Shown: in pieces, positions 56,085 through 64,000 of the stretch
Layout of the letters: each line of letters opens with the position of its first letter
How positions within the stretch are numbered: position 1 is the stretch's first letter
Source of the DNA: Phymorhynchus buccinoides
Taxonomy: Eukaryota; Mollusca; Gastropoda; Neogastropoda; Raphitomidae
Assembly: GCA_017654935.2 (NCBI GenBank)
Contig: CM065698.1
Coordinates: 41,688,095-41,752,094 of the forward strand
DNA: 64,000 nt
Direction of reading: 5' to 3'
Made by a program: the position numbers and the translations under genes
Notes under the pieces: generated by a model
Databases searched by the model: none
What the model was told of the DNA's origin: nothing
Seen by the model: only the letters and a program-made list of their open reading frames with translations

Positions 56085-57143
56085 CTTGACGGCAAGAGCT
56101 AAGCCCTTGTTGATCAGTATCCAAAAGGGCACTCACTCTTGCAAAAGGCAGCCATTAAGTGGCCTCAAATAGGGTTATTGGCGAGAGTTATTCCCTTGTT
56201 TGGTCAGTACTCAAGCATCTTCCCCCACCCACCAAGGGCATTCACTCTTGCAAAAGGCAGCCATTAAATAAGTGGCCTCAAATAGGGTTATTGGCGAGAG
56301 TTGATCCCTTGTTTGGTCAGTACTCAACCATCTTCCCCCACCCACCAAGGGCATTCACTCTTGCAAAAGGCAGCCATTCAGTGGCCTCAAATAGGGTTAT
56401 TGGCGAGAGTTATGCCCTTGTTTGGTCAGTAATCAACCATCTTCCCCCACCCACCAAGGGCATTCACTCTTGCAAAAGGCAGCCATTAAATAAGTGGCCT
56501 CAAATAGGGTTATTGGCGAGAGTTGATCCCTTGTTTGGTCAGTACTCAACCATCTTCCCCCACCCACCAAGGGCATTCACTCTTGCAAAAGGCAGCCATT
56601 TAAGTGGCCTCAAATAGGGTTATTGGCGAGAGTTATTCCCTTGTTTGGTCAGTACTCAACCATCTTCCCCCACCCACCAAGGGCATTCACTCTTGCAAAA
56701 GGCAGCCATTTAAGTGGCCTCAAATAGGGTTATTGGCGAGAGTTATTCCCTTGTTTGGTCAGTACTCAACCATCTTCCCCCACCCACCAAGGGCATTCAC
56801 TCTTGCAAAAGGCAGCCATTAAATAAGTGGCCTCAAATAGGGTTATTGGCGAGAGTTGATCCCTTGTTTGGTCAGTAATCAACCATCTTCCCCCACCCAC
56901 CAAGGGCATTCACTCTTGCAAAAGGCAGCCATTCAGTGGCCTCAAATAGGGTTATTGGCGAGAGTTATGCCCTTGTTTGGTCAGTACTCAACCATCTTCC
57001 CCCACCCACCAAGGGCATTCACTCTTGCAAAAGGCAGCCATTCAGTGGCCTCAAATAGGGTTATTGGCGAGAGTTATGCCCTTGTTTGGTCAGTAATCAA
57101 CCATCTTCCCCCACCCACCAAGGGCATTCACTCTTGCAAAAGG
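56085..57143. repeat. Tandem array of 109-113-bp units, nine copies
   Basis: Copies start at 56161, 56274, 56383, 56496, 56606, 56716, 56829, 56938 and 57047. The unit starts 'ggcctcaaatagggttattg' and includes 'tggtcagtactcaaccatct' and 'cccacccaccaagggcattc'. Unit junctions vary between CAGTGG, TAAGTGG and TAAATAAGTGG. Long frames are by-products of the repeat. Confidence 0.95.
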
Positions 57144-57636
57144 TGTTCTGTGCAGTGGCCAATAGCGAGCACCTGGCAGTTACGGCCAGTTTTGGCCAGT
57201 CTGCAGTGTGGTCGCAATACTGAGGTACCACTCCATCATTAGAAACAGGCATGGTAGACCTCCGCGAATTGCTGAAAACCTGCGAAAGTGAATATTTGAC
57301 CAAAAATAAGCCGGGGTAAAAATTCGCTCGGGTGCCTAAAAATTATGTGTGTTAAATTTAAAACCTATGCAATCGCTTCGCGAAACTGGATGTGAATGAC
57401 TGAACAAGCAACTTCCCGCTGAAGTTAGCAGTCGTGCGCGGCCTAGCTCACGCCACACGTTTCCAGATTTGTGATCCTAGTGCTTCTTGTTCTTCTTCTT
57501 CATTTTGACGCCCAACTCATTTTAGTTTGAGTCGACATCTTTCAAATCAAATGCAGAATCGGTTGGATATTCTTCCGCGAAACTCACTACCCACTACCAT
57601 GCCTGTAGAAATCAAGACTTTCATGAATACATGTTA
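57144..57636. other. Non-coding, nothing recognised
   Basis: No gene or classified repeat is seen. Confidence 0.5.
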
Positions 57637-57814
57637 CAGTTGAACCTCCCTTATAAGACCTCCCATTATAAGACTCCCTCCCACATAAGACCTACTTCTC
57701 TGAAACATTGCCCTTCTTTTTGTAAGCATTAAAATTACCTCTCTTATAAGACCCCTCGTTTATAAGACCTCATTTTGGATGATTTTTGAAGGTCTTACAA
57801 GGGATGCTCCACTG
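57637..57814. mobile_element. TA-flanked MITE, CAGTGGAACCTC family
   Basis: CAGTTGAACCTCCCTTATAA at the left, 'acaagggatgctccactg' at the right, TA on each side. It is 178 bp, the compact form, like 31710-31901. Confidence 0.85.
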
Positions 57815-58447
57815 TATTTGCGGAAGACTAAGTTAAAGTCTTACCTGGCAATTAGAGCTATTATGCAGCATCCTTTATACGTTATGTTGAAAGTGTGTGT
57901 GTGTGTGTGTGTGTGTTTGAAAGCATACGTGTGCACAGAAATCTATGGTGTTTTCTTGTTTATGATTTTTCGTTTCATGGTTTTTTAATTTCTCTTTTTA
58001 TTCAGGGTGGTTATTTTCTTTTTTTGTAAAGAAATAATTCACAGGATGTTTGTTCATTTATTCAGTTTTAAAGTGTCATTAGTGTGTCTGCTTGTCTGGA
58101 TGTTTGTTAGTGGCATCGCTTAAAAGCGTGTGAATCATGGATTATTATTATCAGAACTAGGCTGAAAGGTTATGGCAACATTAATGTGAAAGATGACGAG
58201 CTTAGTAGCTTTGTGATGGATGGTCTGAGTGATGATTCAAAACAATGTTGAAACGATTGACGCCAAATTTGGCGGAATGAATTTGGGATGTTCAAGGGTA
58301 ATGTGCAAATGGTTATTAGTTATTATTCAGGTGACCTTATGTCGCTCGAATATGTAAATACTGCATGTATATGTCCGCGTTGTAGATACACTTTTCTGAT
58401 CTGTGCAGTATTGCAAGTGTATTTCCATCTATGCGCCAGCTCGCACT
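57815..58447. other. Non-coding, nothing recognised
   Basis: A short (TG)n lies at 57893-57916. No gene is seen. Confidence 0.5.
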
Positions 58448-58635
58448 TTACGTTTAGTTTCTGACCCTCTTTCTCTCCGGATCCCTAGGTATAAGCTTTC
58501 AACTGTTGGTCGGCGCTCTTTTGCTGTCTCAGGACCGACCTCCTGGAACAAACTTCCTCTTTCCCTCCGTCAGCGACCGACCCTCTCTGCTTTCAAAGCT
58601 AATTTCAAGACCTACCTGTTCCCCCTTCATTAAAA
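58448..58635 (+). mobile_element. 3' coding end of the same LINE as at 32485
   Basis: It encodes LVSDPLSLRIPRYKLSTVGR, RSFAVSGPTSWNKLPLSLRQ and RPTLSAFKANFKTYLF to a stop at 58631-58633. It is about 90 percent identical to 32485-32667 over this part. The 3' UTR is missing, replaced by (AC)n. Confidence 0.85.
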
Positions 58636-58653
58636 CAAATAACCGTGCCACAA

Positions 58654-60406
<1,753 letters not shown>

Positions 60407-60647
60407 AATTCGATGGCTTGGAGTCAAAACGGACTACCTTTAGATTGTCCATTGACATATTATTGAACTTATTACAAAAAACTAAAAACTTGTAAAAAAA
60501 AGACTGCTAAAATATAAAAAGCAAACCCCCCCTTTTTATATTTCTGCAGTCCTTGTTTGATACAAGTTATTAATTTTTGTAATAAATCTAATAATACGTC
60601 AATGGACAATCTAAAGGTAGTCCGTTTTGACTCCAAGCCATCGAATT
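60407..60647. mobile_element. Fold-back element with perfect 50-bp inverted ends
   Basis: Positions 60407-60456 (AATTCGATGGCTTGGAGTCA onward) are the exact reverse complement of 60598-60647. The match continues imperfectly for another 35 bp inward, so most of the 241 bp can form one hairpin. No coding frame. It is either a young MITE or a hairpin RNA source. Confidence 0.88.
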
Positions 60648-61532
60648 GATGTAATCTTTTTCCTGATCATTCACACTACCATTATGTATTTTGTAAAATG
60701 TAGATGCAACAAAATATCTGTGCGTGGTGTTGTACGCAGTTTACAATGTTTCCGCTACTGTCTTGATCTCATGAAACATTTTTTCACTGTTTGCCTGATG
60801 CGCTTACAGCAAGGGGGAATAATAAATCTATAGCTGGCGTTCAGATCACAATTTCAGTATCCGTTTCTGTTGACATAACTAGAGAAAAAGAGAGAAAGAA
60901 GAACAGCTTAGAGTCATATTCATAATATCTGTGATTCGGGGGAAACGATTTTTGAAGCTTGTATTTTTTAAAGCGAATTTATTTACAAAAGCAAGAAAAA
61001 TCAAAGGAGTTCAGACATGGTAAGATCATTCAAACCGTCCATTTCTTACGCTTTTACAATTTTTGTTTTTATTTTATAGACTGCTTTTGTGAAATCCGCT
61101 AATATTTTGACGCTTCTTCCAGTTCTTTGAAATGTATTTAATAGAGGCAATGCATGTGTGTGTGTGTGTATATGGATTGGTTCGTGTGTAAATGTGTATG
61201 CGAGAGAAACAGAGAAAGATACAAAAAATGTGTGTATTTGAGACTGTGTGTGTGAGAGAGAGAGAGAGTGTGTATATGTGCCTGTGTGTGACTGTGTTAA
61301 TGTGTATGTGTTTGTCAGAGAGAGAGAGAGGGAATGGGTGTGGGTGTGGGGAGAGACAGAGAAAGAGAGAGTTTTGTACATAGTTTTTTTAATACCTTTT
61401 GCTGGCTGTCTCTGTCGTGCGAAGCAACCCATTGGCAGTTTGTCTATGTAAGCATCAGAGAAACGGAATCGTAATCTGTTGCTGTGTCATATTCAAAGTA
61501 GTTTTTTTGGGCACTTACACATTTATTTGCTG

Positions 61533-61537
<5 letters not shown>
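60648..61537. other. Non-coding, GT/GA-rich tracts
   Basis: TG-rich and AG-rich tracts lie at 61155-61370. No gene is seen. Confidence 0.5.
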
Positions 61538-61579
<42 letters not shown>

Positions 61580-61597
61580 CGCGCACCCACACACACA
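61538..61597. repeat. (AC)n microsatellite
   Basis: AC repeats next to the retroelement tail that follows. Confidence 0.93.
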
Positions 61598-61676
61598 CAT
61601 GAGGGCAGGATGAAAATGAGCTTTGTCAGCTTACTCTTTAACCCTCAATAAAGATCATTTTGACTTGACTTGACTT
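61598..61676 (+). mobile_element. Retroelement 3' end with (TTGAC)n tail
   Basis: 'Tgagggcaggatgaaaatga' through 'ctcaataaagatcattttga' and CTTGACTTGAC. It matches 14385-14457 at most positions. Again directly preceded by (AC)n. Confidence 0.68.
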
Positions 61677-61944
61677 TATACACACAGATGAATTCAGAAA
61701 TCATTATTCCTTTTTATATAATGAATGTGATTTTTAAAGTTGTTTCTGTTTTTTTGGCAAATGTGGGATTCCAGGCCCCTTCCTGTGAAAACTGATGCTA
61801 GTTTTGATCTCTATTTTTTATCAGTTTTAACCCAGAATTTTTTAAAGATTTATTTATTTTTATTTTTATTGAGAGCAGTACCTATTCATATTTGTTTCAT
61901 ATCTTTACTTGTAACTTTCCTTTAAGAAAAAATTATGTTTGAGG
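61677..61944. other. Non-coding, nothing recognised
   Basis: T-rich sequence without a supportable gene. Confidence 0.5.
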
Positions 61945-62815
61945 GAGTGTGTTTAGTGTATGTGTGTGTGTGCGAGAGATCGAGAGTGAGCAAGAGAGAC
62001 AGTGTGTGTGTTTTGTTAGTGAGAGAGAGAGTGAGCGAGAGAGACAGTGTGTGTGTTTTGTGTAGTGAGAGAGAGAGTGAGCGAGAGAGACAGTGTGTGT
62101 GTTTTGTTAGTGAGAGAGAGAGAGTGAGCGAGAGAGACAGTGTGTGTGTTTTGTTAGTGAGAGAGAGAGTGAGCGAGAGAGACAGTGTGTGTGTTTTGTT
62201 AGTGAGAGAGAGAGTGAGCGAGAGAGACAGTGTGTGTGTTTTGTTAGTGAGAGAGAGAGTGAGCGAGAGAGACAGTGTGTGTGTTTTGTGTAGTGAGAGA
62301 GAGAGTGAGCGAGAGAGACAGTGTGTGTGTTTTGTGTAGTGAGAGAGAGAGTGAGCGAGAGAGACAGTGTGTGTGTTTTGTGTAGTGAGAGAGAGAGTGA
62401 GCGAGAGAGACAGTGTGTGTGTTTTGTGTAGTGAGAGAGAGAGTGAGCGAGAGAGACAGTGTGTGTGTTTTGTGTAGTGAGAGAGAGAGTGAGCGAGAGA
62501 GACAGTGTGTGTGTTTTTGTTAGTGAGAGAGAGAGTGAGCGAGAGAGACAGTGTGTGTGTTTTGTTAGTGAGAGAGAGAGAGTGAGCGAGAGAGACAGTG
62601 TGTGTGTTTTGTTAGTGAGAGAGAGAGTGAGCGAGAGAGACAGTGTGTGTGTTTTGTTAGTGAGAGAGAGAGTGAGCGAGAGAGACAGTGTGTGTGTTTT
62701 GTTAGTGAGAGAGAGAGTGAGCGAGAGAGACAGTGTGTGTGTTTTGTTAGTGAGAGAGAGAGTGAGCGAGAGAGACAGTGTGTGTGTTTTGTTAGTGAGA
62801 GAGAGAGAGACAAAG
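61945..62815. repeat. 45-bp tandem array, about 18 copies
   Basis: The unit is 'gtgagagagagagtgagcga' plus 'gagagacagtgtgtgtgttt' and 'tgtta'. Some units have TGTGTA or an extra GA. Because 45 is a multiple of three, it stays open on both strands; the resulting frames are artefacts. Confidence 0.95.
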
Positions 62816-62818
62816 AGA

Positions 62819-62854
<36 letters not shown>

Positions 62855-62961
62855 TAAGAAAAGAGTGACTATTTATTAGGTTTTCTCCTCTTTCCGTATT
62901 TGTACATACAGTGCGTGTTATAAATTGCAACTGTGAGAATGCGGCATAATACTTTCTGCTT

Positions 62962-63575
62962 TATGACACAGATACAGACATGCATTGCAGATGGTTTTAT
63001 GTGGGTCTGTATAACAAATGGAGGTTGCTTTATCACACAGATACAGACATGCATTGCAGATGGTTTTATATGGGTCTGTATAACAAATGGAGGTTGATTT
63101 ATCACACAGATACAGACATGCATTGCAGATGGTTTTATGTGGGTCTGTATAACAAATGGAGGTTGATTTATCACACAGATACAGACATGCATTGCAGATG
63201 GTTTTATGTGGGTCTGTATAACAAATGGAGGTTGATTTATCACACAGATACAGACATGCATTGCAGATGGTTTTATGTGGGTCTGTATAACAAATGGAGG
63301 TTCTTTATCACACAGATACAGACATGCATTGCAGATGGTTTTATATGGGTCTGTATAACAAATGGAGGTTGATTTATCACACAGATACAGACATGCATTG
63401 CAGATGGTTTTATGTGGGTCTGTATAACAAATGGAGGTTGATTTATCACACAGATACAGACATGCATTGCAGATGGTTTTATGTGGGTCTGTATAACAAA
63501 TGGAGGTTGATTTATCACACAGATACAGACATGCATTGCAGATGGTTTTATATGGGTCTGTATAACAAATTGAGG
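62962..63575. repeat. 69-bp tandem array, nine copies
   Basis: The unit is 'cacacagatacagacatgca', 'ttgcagatggttttatgtgg', 'gtctgtataacaaatggagg' and 'ttgatttat'. Period 69 bp (62971, 63040, 63109, 63178, 63247 and on), with one 3-bp deletion at about 63302. Also a multiple of three, hence long frames on both strands. Copies are over 95 percent identical, so the array is young or homogenised. Confidence 0.96.
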
Positions 63576-64000
63576 TTGCTTCTTCACTTCCATATTTTTT
63601 GTGACCATTTTTATTTTTGTTACATTGTTTGGTAAAACATATACTTATTTTCCTCTGTACGCATTCATTTTTGGATCCTTTTTTAATAATTCCTTATTGT
63701 ATTAATGGTTGTCTGTTAGAACTATTGCTTTCTTTATGTGAACTTTACAGCTTTTGGCAACATTGTCTTCTATGATGGAGAAATTGCTACAAGTTTTGTA
63801 GCTCAGGTACTTGCTTACGCACTCATGAACTTGCATGCATGTTTGAACCCACAACATTACAACACATGCATATGCGTGGATGCATGCATGTACACACATG
63901 CACACACACACTTGCCAGTACATACATACATGTTCCAAAACGCACACAAATAATCACTCACATGCTCAGTCGCCCTGCATACAGACACAAAATCTAATGA
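63576..64000. other. Non-coding end of window, one weak candidate exon
   Basis: The segment 63750-63807 on the plus strand lies between 'tttacag' and 'gtactt' and reads FGNIVFYDGEIATSFVAQ in one frame. It is not recognised and may be chance. Nothing else is supported. Confidence 0.25.

Noticed and set aside
56159..57242. Frames of 152 and 128 residues with a repeating sequence
   Set aside because: They follow a satellite with 109-113-bp units; frame continuity depends on unit-length variants and there is no conserved domain.
62107..62847. A 246-residue minus-strand frame
   Set aside because: It arises from a 45-bp satellite whose period is a multiple of three.

Overview
The window is animal nuclear DNA carrying parts of two conserved genes, both on the + strand, in a very repeat-rich background. 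It most likely comes from a mollusc, probably a gastropod. The evidence is intron-rich genes with GT/AG borders, long (AC)n, (CT)n and (ATC)n tracts, many short inverted-repeat transposons, and tRNA-headed SINEs whose bodies resemble those described in molluscs. Species is not determinable from the sequence alone. Only about 1.8 kb of the 64 kb can be supported as coding.

Region 1 (1 to about 8 kb) is the 3' end of a PDE9A-type cGMP phosphodiesterase gene: two alternative copies of one catalytic exon (316-420 and 2161-2265), the next catalytic exon (5175-5321) and the terminal exon (5611-5739). The third of these has three broken upstream copies buried in (ATC)n arrays. The stop-codon region is repeated four more times in the 3' UTR.

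Region 2 (8 to 26 kb) is intergenic and made of inverted-repeat elements, satellites and microsatellites. It also holds decayed Tc1-like, Ty3/gypsy and non-LTR retrotransposon genes.

Region 3 (26.47 to 53.43 kb) is an apparently complete FoxJ2/3-class forkhead gene. Exons at 26473, 29475, 30472, 32267, 34012, 35248, 38147, 40652 (a 42-nt candidate), 50386 and 53330 join in frame to about 430 residues, from a start codon to a C-terminus matching vertebrate FOXJ2/FOXJ3. A further conserved exon (SLNNFFSQTG motif) should lie between 40.7 and 50.4 kb. It is present at 48.9-49.8 kb as five or six tandem, partly broken copies in sequence that looks interleaved with another repeat.

Region 4 (53.4 to 64 kb) holds the probable FoxJ 3' UTR, more inverted-repeat elements and four tandem arrays. 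No gene is recognisable there apart from one weak candidate exon near 63.75 kb.

The two genes have no obvious functional link beyond adjacency. PDE9A hydrolyses cGMP and FoxJ2/3 is a nuclear DNA-binding regulator. No undescribed multi-gene system was found. The strongest leads are tandem duplication of single exons in both genes, nested insertions just upstream of the FoxJ terminal exon, transposons that carry satellite arrays, and a stretch that may be a chimeric assembly consensus.
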